In this document: positions 25,338 to 34,357 of the stretch, piece by piece
How positions within the stretch are numbered: position 1 is the first letter of the stretch
Layout of the letters: each line of letters begins with the position of its first letter
NCBI GenBank assembly: GCA_003241385.1
Contig: QFPO01000003.1
Coordinates: 636,720-700,719, forward strand
Direction: 5' to 3'
DNA: 64,000 bases
DNA from: Rhodanobacter denitrificans
Lineage (GTDB): Bacteria; Pseudomonadota; Gammaproteobacteria; Xanthomonadales; Rhodanobacteraceae
Made by a program: the position numbers and the translations under genes
Notes under the pieces: model-generated
The model's input: the letters and a program-made list of their open reading frames with translations, nothing else
What the model was told of the DNA's origin: nothing
The model's database searches: none

Positions 25338-26605
25338 ACCGGGCCGCGTCGGCGCAGGCGCGCGCCACGCGCGGCATCGCCCTGCTCGCCTGGCTGGCCT
25401 GTCTGCTGTGCCTGTGGGCCGGGGCGGCCGCCGCACAGGCGCAGGAGGCCGAGCCCGGTGCCTCGCTGCGGATCAGCCTGGTCACCTACGGTCCCGGCGA
25501 GCTGTACTGGGAACGCTTCGGTCACAACACGCTGGTGGTGCGCGACCTCGCCACCGGCGAGGCCACCGTCTACAACTACGGCCTGTTCGACTTCGCCGAA
25601 GACGACTTCTTCTGGAATTTCGTCCGCGGCCGCATGACCTACCACGTCGGCGCCTGGCCGTTCGACGAGGACCTGCCCGCCTACGTCGCCGAGGGCCGCA
25701 GCGCGGTCGAGCAGCCCTTGGACCTGACGCCGCGCCAGCGCGTCGAGCTGCGCGACTTCCTCACCTGGAACGTCGAGCCGGCCAACGCCCGCTACCGCTA
25801 CGACTACTTCGTCTCCAACTGCTCCACGCGTCTGCGCGACGCGCTCGACCGCGTGCTCGGCGGCGCGCTGCGCGACCAGTCGCGCGGCCGCTCGCGCGGT
25901 TACACCTATCGCATGGACGCGGTGCGCCTGCTCGCGCCGGACCCGTGGCTGATGCACGTGGTCGACCTCGGTCTCGGGCCGTTCGCGGACCAGCGCCTGG
26001 ATTTCTGGCAGGAGAGCTTCGTCCCGATGACGCTGCAGCGCGTGGTCGGCGAGGCACGCGTGCCCGACGGCGAGGGCGGCACCCGGCCGCTGTCGGCCGC
26101 ACCGCTGACGCTGGCCGAGAGCCGCATCGAGGCACCGCCGGAGATCCCGCGCGACCTGCGCTGGCCGTTTCTCGCCGCCGGCCTCGGCATTGCCGCGGCC
26201 TTGTGGCTGCTCGGTCGCGCGCGCCATCGCCGCGCCGCGCGGATCGGCTTCTCGGCGGCGGCCCTGGCGTTCTCGCTGGCGGCCGGCCTCGCCGGCGCGG
26301 TCCTCGTGTTCCTGTGGGGCTGCACCGAGCATCGCGCGGCCTGGCGCAACGAGAACCTGCTGCTGCTCGATCCGCTGTGCCTGGCGCTGCTGCCGGCCTG
26401 GTGGCGCGCGATGCGTGAGGACTGGCGCCCGTCGCGGCTGGCGCGCTGGCTGGCCGGCCTGGTCCTGGCGGCGGCGGGCTTCGCGGTGTTCTCGAAGGTG
26501 CTGCCGTGGTTCGTGCAGGCCAACGTGCACTGGATCGCGCTGATCGTGCCGATCCACCTGGCGCTGGCCGCGACGCTCTGGCGCCAGCCGCGCGCGGCGC
26601 GCTGA
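25334..26605 (+). CDS. DUF4105 (Lnb N-terminal-like) membrane protein
   Basis: This 423-residue protein has a signal anchor near residues 15-37 and a periplasmic DUF4105 domain at about 45-270. Visible motifs are SLVTYGPGELYWERFGHN, NYGLFDF and the conserved YDYFVSNCSTRLRDALD, which carries the invariant Asn-Cys-Ser-Thr. Four C-terminal transmembrane helices follow. The family is membrane-linked with a papain-like conserved Cys and His, but no activity is established that I can cite. GTG 25334 overlaps the corC stop (GTGA), giving close coupling, so it may act with the metal-transport proteins. Confidence 0.8.
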   Translation: MNRAASAQARATRGIALLAWLACLLCLWAGAAAAQAQEAEPGASLRISLVTYGPGELYWERFGHNTLVVRDLATGEATVYNYGLFDFAEDDFFWNFVRGRMTYHVGAWPFDEDLPAYVAEGRSAVEQPLDLTPRQRVELRDFLTWNVEPANARYRYDYFVSNCSTRLRDALDRVLGGALRDQSRGRSRGYTYRMDAVRLLAPDPWLMHVVDLGLGPFADQRLDFWQESFVPMTLQRVVGEARVPDGEGGTRPLSAAPLTLAESRIEAPPEIPRDLRWPFLAAGLGIAAALWLLGRARHRRAARIGFSAAALAFSLAAGLAGAVLVFLWGCTEHRAAWRNENLLLLDPLCLALLPAWWRAMREDWRPSRLARWLAGLVLAAAGFAVFSKVLPWFVQANVHWIALIVPIHLALAATLWRQPRAAR

Positions 26606-26645
26606 ACGCGCCGCCGCGCATTGCGAGCGCCGCCCGGGACGCGGC

Positions 26646-27677
26646 ATGATCGCGCCCATGGCCGAAGCCCCCGCATCCGCCGCGCCGGCGTGTTCCGCCC
26701 CGACGCCGATGGTCGTCAACTGCGTGGCGTACACCAGCCAGGGACGCCGCGTCGGCGACATCACGATCGACGAGATCAGCGACGTGCTGGCGCGGCCCGA
26801 CCAGTTCGTCTGGGTCGGCCTGCACGAGCCGGACGCGCCGCTGCTCGAGAAGCTGCAGGAGGAGTTCGGCCTGCACGACCTGGCGATCGAGGACGCCAAG
26901 AACGCGCATCAGCGCCCGAAGATCGAGAGCTACGGCGACTCGCTGTTCATCGTCGCGCAGACCGCGCAGTTCGTCGCCAGCCGCATCGAGTTCGGCGAGA
27001 CGCACGTCTTCCTCGGCCGCAATTACATCGTGACGATCCGCCACGGCGCCTCGCTGTCGTACGCGCCGGCGCGGCGCGGCTGCGAGCAGACGCCGGACCT
27101 GCTGGCGCTCGGACCGAGCTACGGCCTGTACTCGGTGCTGGACTTCATCGTCGACAACATCCTGCCGATCGTGCGCAACTTTCGCGAGCAGCTGCAGGAT
27201 CTGGAAGAGGACATCTTCCAGGACACGTTCAAGCGCCAGACGATCCGCAGCCTCTACGAGCTGAAGAAGGAACTGGTCTCGCTGCGCCTGGCGGTCGCAC
27301 CGCTGCAGGATGTGCTGAACCAGCTGGTGCGCCTGTACCCGGGACTGATCCGAGACGAGGTGCGGCCGTACTTCCGCGACGTGTCCGACCACGCCACGCG
27401 CATCAACGAGTCGATCGACACGATGCGCGAGATGCTCTCGGCCGCGATCAGCATCAATACCGCCGTGGTCGGCGCCGCGCAGAACGAGGTCGTCAAGCGG
27501 CTGGCCGGCTGGGCTGCGCTGCTGGCGGCGCCGACGCTGATGACGAGCTGGTACGGCATGAACTTCCATCACATGCCCGAACTCGACAAGTCCTGGGGCT
27601 ATCCGGCGATGATCGTGCTGACCGCCTCGATCTGCGGCGGCCTGCTCGTGCTGCTGCGGCGCGCGCGCTGGCTCTGA
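26646..27677 (+). CDS. corA: Magnesium/cobalt transport protein CorA
   Basis: This 343-residue protein has the CorA layout: a cytoplasmic alpha/beta domain with VWVGLHEPD and IEDAKNAHQRPKIESYGDSL, then a long helical stalk. Two C-terminal membrane helices follow, with the pore-mouth signature YGMNF near residue 300 just after the first. CorA forms pentameric channels for magnesium, cobalt and nickel uptake. ATG 26646 and ATG 26658 are both possible. The gene lies 40 bases after the DUF4105 gene in the same direction, completing a plausible metal-homeostasis operon. Confidence 0.93.
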   Translation: MIAPMAEAPASAAPACSAPTPMVVNCVAYTSQGRRVGDITIDEISDVLARPDQFVWVGLHEPDAPLLEKLQEEFGLHDLAIEDAKNAHQRPKIESYGDSLFIVAQTAQFVASRIEFGETHVFLGRNYIVTIRHGASLSYAPARRGCEQTPDLLALGPSYGLYSVLDFIVDNILPIVRNFREQLQDLEEDIFQDTFKRQTIRSLYELKKELVSLRLAVAPLQDVLNQLVRLYPGLIRDEVRPYFRDVSDHATRINESIDTMREMLSAAISINTAVVGAAQNEVVKRLAGWAALLAAPTLMTSWYGMNFHHMPELDKSWGYPAMIVLTASICGGLLVLLRRARWL

Positions 27678-27840
27678 GCTGCCGGCCCGGCGCAATGCGG
27701 GGCCATCGCAACGGTGGCCTCGGCGCGGCGCCCCCACGCCTCGCATCGATGCCCAGAGAGCCCGCCGAGGCCCGCTTGCCTTCGCCGAACGTCCATACGA
27801 CCAAAGGCTAATGCACTGCGCCTTGACCGTGGTGCGCTGC

Positions 27841-27863
27841 GGGAACACGCTTTCGCGGTTCCC
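27841..27863 (+). promoter_or_regulatory. Hairpin in the cstA leader
   Basis: GGGAAC pairs with GTTCCC (27841-27846 and 27858-27863), with an inner CGC/GCG stem, a one-base bulge and a TTTC loop. The hairpin ends 22 bases before the cstA ATG, just upstream of a GGAGG ribosome-binding site at 27877-27881. A TTGACC hexamer at 27823-27828 could be a -35 element. A role in post-transcriptional control is possible but unproven. Confidence 0.4.
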
Positions 27864-27885
27864 GGTCCCGTAGGGTGGAGGCGGT

Positions 27886-29949
27886 ATGACTTCGGTGTTA
27901 AGCAAGTTGGGATGGGTGGCCTTGGCCGTCCTCGGCGCGTTCTGTCTGGGCACCGTCGCCCTGCATCGCGGCGAAACGATCAACGCGGTCTGGCTGGTGA
28001 CCGCCGCGGTCTCGATCCTGTTCATCGCGTATCGCTTCTACAGCAAGTTCATCGCCGACAAGGCGCTGCAGCTCGATCCGACGCGTGCGACGCCGGCGGT
28101 GCTGCGCAACGACGGGCTGGACTACGTCCCGACCGACAAGTACGTGGTCTTCGGCCACCACTTCGCCGCGATCGCCGGTGCCGGCCCGCTGGTCGGCCCG
28201 GTGCTGGCCGCGCAGATGGGCTACCTGCCCGGCACGCTGTGGATCCTGGTCGGCGTGATCTTCGCCGGCGCGGTGCAGGATTTCATGGTGCTGTTCTTCT
28301 CGTCGCGCCGTGACGGCAAGTCGCTCGGCGACATGGCGCGCGCCGAGCTCGGGCCGGGCGCCGGCGTGGTCGCGATGATCGGCGTGACGATGATTATGTT
28401 CATCATCCTCGCGGTGCTCGCGCTGGTCGTCGTCAAGGCGCTGGCCGAAAGTCCCTGGGGCACGTTCACGGTCGCGATGACGATACCGATCGCGCTGTTC
28501 ATGGGCGTGTACCTGCGCTACCTGCGCCCGGGCCGCGTGATGGAGGTGTCGATCATCGGCCTGGTCCTGCTGCTGCTGTCGATCTGGCTCGGCGGCGTGG
28601 TCGCGCACGACTCGGCCTGGTCCGAGGCGTTCCACTTCAACGGCCGCCAGCTCGCCTGGATGCTGATCGGCTACGGCTTCCTCGCCTCGGTGATCCCGGT
28701 CTGGCTGCTGCTGGCACCGCGCGACTATCTGTCGACGTTCCTCAAGATCGGCACCGTCGTGCTGCTGGCGATCGGCATCCTGATCGCCGCGCCGGAGCTG
28801 CGCATGCCGGCGCTGACCAAGTTCGTCGACGGCACCGGCCCGGTCTTCGCCGGCGGCCTGTTCCCGTTCCTGTTCATCACGATCGCCTGCGGCGCCGTGT
28901 CGGGCTGGCATTCGCTGATCTCCTCGGGCACCACACCCAAGCTGCTCGCGAACGAGAAGGAAGCGCGCCTGGTCGGCTACGGCGGCATGCTGATGGAGGC
29001 CTTCGTCGCGATCATGGCGCTGATCGCCGCCTGCGTGCTCGATCCGGGCATCTACTTCGCGATGAACGCACCGGCGGCGCTGATCGGCACCACGGTCGAG
29101 TCGGCCGCGCAGGCGATCACCAACCTCGGCTTCGTGATCACGCCGGACATCCTCGCGCAGACCGCCAAGGACATCGGCGAAGGATCGATCCTGTCGCGCG
29201 CCGGCGGCGCGCCGACCCTGGCGGTCGGCATGGCGCACATCCTGCACAGCGTGATCTCCGGCGAAGGCATGATGGCGTTCTGGTACCACTACGCGATCCT
29301 GTTCGAAGCGCTGTTCATCCTGACCACGGTCGACGCCGGCACGCGCGCCGGCCGCTTCATGATCCAGGACCTCGCCGGCCTCGCCGTGCCGTCGCTCAAG
29401 CGCACCGAGTCGTGGGCCGGCAACCTGATCGCGACCGCGCTGTGCGTGGCGTGCTGGGGCTACTTCCTGTATCAGGGCGTGGTCGATCCGCTCGGCGGCA
29501 TCAACACGCTGTGGCCGCTGTTCGGCATCGCCAACCAGATGCTGGCGGCGATCGCGCTGACGCTGTGCTGCGTGTGCCTGATCAAGATGAAGCGTGACCA
29601 GTACGTGTGGATTCCGCTGGTGCCGACCGTGTGGCTGCTGATCTGCACGCTGACGGCAGGCTTCCAGAAGGTGTTCCACGACGACGTGCGCATCGGCTTC
29701 CTCGCGCATGCGCGCAAGTATTCCGACGCGCTCGCGCAGGGTCAGGTGCTGGCGCCGGCCAAGTCGCTCGACGACATGAACCGCATCGTCTTCAACGACT
29801 ACGTCAACGCCGGTCTCGCCGCGACGTTCATGACGATCGTCGTCATCGTCGTCGTGTTCGGCATCCGCGCGGCGCTCAAGGCCCGGCGCGTCTCGGTGCC
29901 GACCGCGCAGGAGACGCCGTACGTCGCGCTGGCTTCGGTCACGCGATGA
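27886..29949 (+). CDS. cstA: Carbon starvation protein CstA (pyruvate/peptide transporter family)
   Basis: This 687-residue protein has about 16 membrane helices. CstA-family segments include YRFYSKFIADKALQLD, PTDKYVVFGHHFAAIAGAGPLVGPVLAAQMGYLPG split over several conserved blocks, GAVQDFMVLFFSSRRDGKSL, and late TTVDAGTRAGRFM. Family members take up pyruvate (CstA/BtsT) and have been linked to peptide use in starvation. ATG 27886 follows a GGAGG site. Its stop overlaps the small YbdD-type gene as ATGA, an arrangement conserved in enterobacteria. Confidence 0.93.
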   Translation: MTSVLSKLGWVALAVLGAFCLGTVALHRGETINAVWLVTAAVSILFIAYRFYSKFIADKALQLDPTRATPAVLRNDGLDYVPTDKYVVFGHHFAAIAGAGPLVGPVLAAQMGYLPGTLWILVGVIFAGAVQDFMVLFFSSRRDGKSLGDMARAELGPGAGVVAMIGVTMIMFIILAVLALVVVKALAESPWGTFTVAMTIPIALFMGVYLRYLRPGRVMEVSIIGLVLLLLSIWLGGVVAHDSAWSEAFHFNGRQLAWMLIGYGFLASVIPVWLLLAPRDYLSTFLKIGTVVLLAIGILIAAPELRMPALTKFVDGTGPVFAGGLFPFLFITIACGAVSGWHSLISSGTTPKLLANEKEARLVGYGGMLMEAFVAIMALIAACVLDPGIYFAMNAPAALIGTTVESAAQAITNLGFVITPDILAQTAKDIGEGSILSRAGGAPTLAVGMAHILHSVISGEGMMAFWYHYAILFEALFILTTVDAGTRAGRFMIQDLAGLAVPSLKRTESWAGNLIATALCVACWGYFLYQGVVDPLGGINTLWPLFGIANQMLAAIALTLCCVCLIKMKRDQYVWIPLVPTVWLLICTLTAGFQKVFHDDVRIGFLAHARKYSDALAQGQVLAPAKSLDDMNRIVFNDYVNAGLAATFMTIVVIVVVFGIRAALKARRVSVPTAQETPYVALASVTR

Positions 29950-30212
29950 ACCGCGACGCGGCCAAGGCCCCTTCCGCAACGGAAGGGGCCGCCGACACCG
30001 CCGCTGCCGTCGACGGCAGCGGCGGCGCGCTGACCCGGTCGTGGCGGCGCGCGGTGCGCATCGCGCGCCAGATCATCGGCATCCCGGACTACGGCACCTA
30101 CGTCGCGCATCTGCGCGCCTACCATCCGGACCGGCCGATCCCGACCTACGCGGAATTCTTCAACGAGCGCCTCGAGGCGCGCTACAAGGGCGGCGGCGGC
30201 CGCTGCTGCTGA
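29946..30212 (+). CDS. YbdD/YjiX family small protein (CstA partner)
   Basis: This 88-residue protein has a C-terminal 60 residues that match the YbdD/YjiX family: ARQIIGIPDYGTYVAHLRA, HPDRPIPTYAEFFNERLEARY and the terminal glycine-rich tail ending in two cysteines. Family members are about 65 residues, so this copy has a roughly 28-residue extra N-terminus. Those extra codons contain a perfect 11-base hairpin. ATG 29946 overlaps the cstA stop by 4 bases. The family is encoded with CstA/BtsT transporters and is thought to support their activity. Confidence 0.85.
   Translation: MNRDAAKAPSATEGAADTAAAVDGSGGALTRSWRRAVRIARQIIGIPDYGTYVAHLRAYHPDRPIPTYAEFFNERLEARYKGGGGRCC
29966..29990 (+). repeat. 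Perfect 11-bp hairpin at the cstA-ybdD junction
   Basis: GGCCCCTTCCG (29966-29976) and CGGAAGGGGCC (29980-29990) are exact inverted repeats around CAA. The hairpin begins 17 bases after the cstA stop and sits inside the first codons of the YbdD-type frame. Such a stem would be very stable in RNA and could act as a transcript 3' end, an attenuator or a translation brake. Confidence 0.6.
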
Positions 30213-30369
30213 GCGCGTCACGCCGGCGATTGCCGGCCCGCACCGCGACGCCGATACTGCGCGCCATGCCGATCCCGCGCGCGCCGATGAAACGCTCCTG
30301 CTCACACCCCTCTTTCGCCGCGGCCGACGGCCGTGCCGGCCGCGCGTCCGGCCGCGCCGAGTGCCGCGC

Positions 30370-30873
30370 ATGAGCGCCGTCACGCTGCGCTCCGTCGCAC
30401 CGTCCGACGCCGAGGCGATCTGCGCGATCTACAACCCGCACGTGCGCGACACGATCGTCACGTTCGAGGACGTGCCGCTCACGCCGATGCAGATGGCCGA
30501 GCGCATCGTGCAGGTGCAGGGCGCCGGCTATCCGTGGTGGGTCGCCGAGCAGTCCGGACGCGTCGTCGGCTACGCCTATGCGGCGCGCTGGCGCAGTCGC
30601 GCGGCCTACGACCCGACCGTCGAGACGACGATCTACGTCGCCGCCGACGCGCAGCGCGGCGGCATCGGCGTGCCGCTCTACGACGCCCTGCTCGGCGAGC
30701 TGGCCGAGCGCGGTTATCACGTCGCGCTCGGCTGCATCGCGCTGCCGAATCCGGCCAGCGTCGCGTTCCACGAACGCTGCGGCTTCCGCAAGGTCGCCCA
30801 TCACGCCGAGGTCGGCCGCAAGTTCGGACGCTGGATCGACGTCGGATTCTGGCAGCGCATGCTGCAGCGCTGA
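30370..30873 (+). CDS. GNAT N-acetyltransferase (phosphinothricin acetyltransferase-like)
   Basis: This 167-residue GNAT protein resembles the phosphinothricin/methionine sulfone acetyltransferase group. It opens with VTLRSVAPSDAEAICAIYNPHV and has TFEDVPLTPMQMAERI, ETTIYVAADAQRGGIGVPLYDALL (acetyl-CoA loop) and IALPNPASVAFHERCGFRKV. It probably acetylates a small amine or amino-acid analogue. ATG 30370 is preferred over GTG 30361 by family starts. It precedes the regulator gene by 61 bases, and a functional link to it is not evident. Confidence 0.87.
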   Translation: MSAVTLRSVAPSDAEAICAIYNPHVRDTIVTFEDVPLTPMQMAERIVQVQGAGYPWWVAEQSGRVVGYAYAARWRSRAAYDPTVETTIYVAADAQRGGIGVPLYDALLGELAERGYHVALGCIALPNPASVAFHERCGFRKVAHHAEVGRKFGRWIDVGFWQRMLQR

Positions 30874-30934
30874 CGGCGTGGCCGATGCTGCATCGCCGCG
30901 GCAGCCGTCCGTGGCCGATGGCAGACTGTGCCGC

Positions 30935-31573
30935 ATGAGCGCGCTGACGATCCTGATCGCCGACGACCATCCGCTGTTCCGCGCCGCCGTGCTGCGGGCG
31001 TTGCAGGATGCGCAGCCGGCGGCCCAGATCGTCGAGGCGGCGAGCGCGGCGACGCTGGAGCGGGCGCTGCAGGCGCACCCCGATCCGGACCTGGTGCTGC
31101 TCGACCTGACCATGCCCGGCGCGCACGGATTCTCCGAGCTGCTGCGCCTGCGCGGCGAGCATCCGCAGGTGCCGGTGCTGGTGATCTCGTCCAACGAACA
31201 CCCGCGCGTGATCCGCCGCGCCCAGCAGTTCGGCGCGGCGGGTTTCGTGCCCAAGTCCGCGCACGCCGAGGTGGTCGCCCGCGCCGTGGCCGACGTGCTC
31301 GACGGCGGCAGCTGGTTTCCGGCGCTGACGGCCGAGCGTTCGGCCGCCGACACTGCCCTCGCGCAGCGTCTGGCCCAGCTGACGCCGCAGCAGTTCCGCG
31401 TGCTGCTGTGCCTGGCCGACGGCCTGCTCAACAAGCAGATCGCCTATCAGCTCGGCCTGGCCGAAAACACCGTCAAGGTGCACGTGACCGCGATCCTCAG
31501 GAAGCTCGACTGTCACAGCCGCACGCAGGCGGCGGTGCTGGTGCGCGCACTGGAGCCGGAGGCGGTCCTCTAG
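30935..31573 (+). CDS. NarL/LuxR-family response regulator
   Basis: This 212-residue regulator has an N-terminal receiver domain (ILIADDHPLFR with the acidic pair, phospho-acceptor Asp57 in LVLLDLTMPG, and a late Lys in FVPKSA). A C-terminal LuxR-type helix-turn-helix follows near residues 148-205 (LTPQQFRVLLCLADGLLNKQIAYQLG, then ENTVKVHVTAILRKL). It is a DNA-binding output protein. It converges on the hybrid kinase gene, sharing the last 4 bases, and is the obvious partner for it. Target genes probably include dctA; that is inferred from context. Confidence 0.9.
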   Translation: MSALTILIADDHPLFRAAVLRALQDAQPAAQIVEAASAATLERALQAHPDPDLVLLDLTMPGAHGFSELLRLRGEHPQVPVLVISSNEHPRVIRRAQQFGAAGFVPKSAHAEVVARAVADVLDGGSWFPALTAERSAADTALAQRLAQLTPQQFRVLLCLADGLLNKQIAYQLGLAENTVKVHVTAILRKLDCHSRTQAAVLVRALEPEAVL

Positions 31574-34212
31574 CCGGCGCGGCGCACGATCAGCTGGGTC
31601 ATCAGCGCACGCAGCGCCGGCGGCCGCACCGGCTTGTGCAGGAAGCCCCAGCCGCGCTCGTGCGCCAGCGCACGCAGCGCCGGATCGCGTTCGGCCGTGA
31701 CCAGCACCAGCGGCGGCGCGCAGGCCCAGCCCGCGCACAATTCGGCGTAGAGCGCGGGGCCGTCGGTCTCGCCCATGCGCACGTCGAGCAGGACCAGGTC
31801 CGGCGGCGCGTCCGGCCGGCACGCCGCCCGCGCCTCGTGCGGACCGCCGGCCAGCTCGACCCGACAGCGCCAGCGCTGCAGCAATGCGCGCGTCGCCTCG
31901 CATACGCGCGGATCGTCGTCGACGCACCAGACCCGCACGCCGTGCAACGGCGAGGCGTCGCCGGGTGCTTCGGCGTCGGTGGCTTCGCTGCGCACCGCGG
32001 CGACGTCGCCGAGCGGCACGGTGACCGAGAACACGCTGCCGCGTCCGAGTTCGGAGCGCACGCCGATGCGATGGCCGAGCAGGCGGCCGATGCGATCGAC
32101 GATCGCCAGCCCCAGCCCGGCTCCGCGGTCGTTGCCGTCGCCGTTGTCGAGCCGGTGGAACTCCTCGAATATCTGCGCGTGCAGGCTTTCCGGGATGCCC
32201 GGTCCCTGATCGTGCACCTCGATGCGCACGTCGGTGCCGGTCCGCCGGCACCCGAGCACGATGCGGCCGCGCGGCGTGTAGCGCACCGCGTTGGACAGGA
32301 AGTTCTGCACGATTCGCCGCAGCAGCGTCTCGTCGCTGCGCACGACCGGATCGGCGGCCACCGCTTCGAGCACCAGGCCGCGTCCCGCGGCAAGGATGCC
32401 GAACTCGCGTCCGAGGGTCTGCAGCAGCGGGCCGAGTCGGAAATCGCGCACCTGGGTCTGCAGCGTGCCGGCCTCCAGCCGCGCGATGTCGAGCAGACTG
32501 TTGAGGATCTCGTCCTGGGCGTTCAGCGCGTGATCGACGTGATCGGCGATCTGCCGTCCCGGATCGTCCTCGATGCGACCGCGCAGCACCGAGAGGAACA
32601 TCCGCGCGGCGTTGAGCGGCTGCAGCAGGTCGTGCACGGCCGACGCCACGAAGCGCGACTTGTAGCGGTTGGCCTCTTCGGCCTCGCGCTTGGCCTGCGC
32701 CAGGTCCCGCGTGCGCTCCGCGACGCGATGCTCGAGCGCGTCGGCCAGCGAGCGTAGTTCGCGCGCGGCGTTCTTGTAGCTGGTGATGTCGGTGTAGCTG
32801 GTGACGAAGCCGCCGTCGGGCAACGGATTGCCGCGAATCTCCAGGACGGTGCCGTCGTCCTTCTCGCTTTCGCGCATGTGCGGCCGGCCGCTGCGCAGAT
32901 GATTGAGCCGGCGCTCGATCGCTTCTTCCACCGGTCCTGGCCCGAGCAGGCCGCGGCGTGCGTTGTAGCGGAACAGGTCTTCGATCGGGCGGCCCACGCG
33001 CACCAGATCCGGCGGCATCGAGAACAGCTCCACGTAGCGCGAGTTCCACGCCGTCACGCGCAGATCGGCATCGATCACGACCACGCCCTGCGGCAGGTGC
33101 TCCAGGCTGCGCGCCAGGCCGCGGTCGGCCTGCCGCGCCGCCGTGAGAATGCCGTCCTGCGCGGTGCGCAGTTCCTCGGCGTGCTGCTTGAGCACCGCTT
33201 CGAGTTCTTCGCGGCTGCGCCGGCGCAGCGCCGCCAGACGGCGGCGCTGCTGCACGAACAGCAGCAGGAACAGCAGCGCGAGCCAGGCCGCGCCGGCCGC
33301 CAGCGCGGCGCTGCGCCCGGCCCGCACGCCGGCCGACGCATCGTGCAGCAGGTGCAGGCGCCAGCCGCTCTCGGGCAGCACCGCGGTGCGCCACAGCACC
33401 GGCTGCACCAGTGCCGGCTCGGTGACGCGCACCGTGCGCAGCGGATCGTCTGGCTGCGTCGGCATCTGGATCGCGAGCGGCTGCAGGTCGCGCTCGGCGT
33501 ACTGGCGGGTCGCGGCCAGTTCGCGCCGATCGGCATCGCCGAGCGGTGCCAGGGTGCGGTAGCGCCAGGCGTCGCGACTGGCCAGGAAGATCACACCATG
33601 CGTGTCGCTGACCAGCACGACGTCCGGCGTCTCCAGCCATTCGCGCTCGAGCGCGTCGAGCTCGAGCTTGATGACCACGACGCCCGCCGCGGCCCCGCTC
33701 TCGTCGCGAATCGCCTGCGACAGGAAATAGCCGGGCTGTCCGGTCGTCAGGCCGATACCGTAGAAGTGGCCGGTGCCCGCGGCCAGCGCCTGCTGCACGT
33801 AGGGGCGGAAGCTGTAGTCCTCGCCGACGTTGCTGGTCGGCTCGCGCCAGTTGCTGGCGGCCAGCGCGATGCCGTGGCGGTCGATCAGCGTCAGGGTCGA
33901 GGCGTTCGTCACGCGGCTGGCGCGCTCGAGCTTGCGGTTCAAACGCTCGACGTCGGCCGGCGCAAGCGGACCGCCCAGCGCCGCGCGCAGCTCCGGGTCG
34001 AGCGCCAGCACCTGCGGCAGCGTGCGGTAGCGGTCGATGCGCTGCTGCAGGCCTTCGGCGTAGAGCCCGAGCTGGCGCTCGACCTGGGCCGATTCTTCCT
34101 GCAGCGCGCGACGCTCGGCGATCCGGTAGGCGGCCAGCATCGCCAGCGTCAGGCCGGCCGCCGCGAACGCCAGAATCAGGGCGACGGAGCGTTGGCTGCG
34201 CAGCGAGAACAT
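31570..34212 (-). CDS. Hybrid sensor histidine kinase with DctB-like periplasmic sensor
   Basis: This 880-residue membrane kinase has a helix near residues 12-32, a periplasmic sensor to about 300 and a second helix near 302-322. The sensor contains IALAASNWREP, GEDYSFRPYVQQAL and FYGIGLTTGQPGYFLSQA, motifs I associate with the dicarboxylate sensor DctB. A PAS domain follows (about 375-475), then a HisKA dimerisation domain with His527 in SAVHDLLQPLN. An ATPase domain (NFLSNAVRY, GAGLGLAI) and a C-terminal receiver with Asp810 complete it. It likely senses C4-dicarboxylates and signals to the convergent LuxR-type regulator. It diverges from dctA across 145 bases. Confidence 0.9.
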   Translation of the reverse strand: MFSLRSQRSVALILAFAAAGLTLAMLAAYRIAERRALQEESAQVERQLGLYAEGLQQRIDRYRTLPQVLALDPELRAALGGPLAPADVERLNRKLERASRVTNASTLTLIDRHGIALAASNWREPTSNVGEDYSFRPYVQQALAAGTGHFYGIGLTTGQPGYFLSQAIRDESGAAAGVVVIKLELDALEREWLETPDVVLVSDTHGVIFLASRDAWRYRTLAPLGDADRRELAATRQYAERDLQPLAIQMPTQPDDPLRTVRVTEPALVQPVLWRTAVLPESGWRLHLLHDASAGVRAGRSAALAAGAAWLALLFLLLFVQQRRRLAALRRRSREELEAVLKQHAEELRTAQDGILTAARQADRGLARSLEHLPQGVVVIDADLRVTAWNSRYVELFSMPPDLVRVGRPIEDLFRYNARRGLLGPGPVEEAIERRLNHLRSGRPHMRESEKDDGTVLEIRGNPLPDGGFVTSYTDITSYKNAARELRSLADALEHRVAERTRDLAQAKREAEEANRYKSRFVASAVHDLLQPLNAARMFLSVLRGRIEDDPGRQIADHVDHALNAQDEILNSLLDIARLEAGTLQTQVRDFRLGPLLQTLGREFGILAAGRGLVLEAVAADPVVRSDETLLRRIVQNFLSNAVRYTPRGRIVLGCRRTGTDVRIEVHDQGPGIPESLHAQIFEEFHRLDNGDGNDRGAGLGLAIVDRIGRLLGHRIGVRSELGRGSVFSVTVPLGDVAAVRSEATDAEAPGDASPLHGVRVWCVDDDPRVCEATRALLQRWRCRVELAGGPHEARAACRPDAPPDLVLLDVRMGETDGPALYAELCAGWACAPPLVLVTAERDPALRALAHERGWGFLHKPVRPPALRALMTQLIVRRAG

Positions 34213-34357
34213 GACCGATCGAGTCTAGCAGGCCGGCGCGGCCGGGCCGGCCGGGCGGCAGCCGCGCCGCCTGCTCCGACGACCGGGCTAGTACCAATAG
34301 GTTATCGGCGCCGCGACGCGGCGGCGGTACAAAGGCTGCGCCTGTCCGGAGCCCGCG

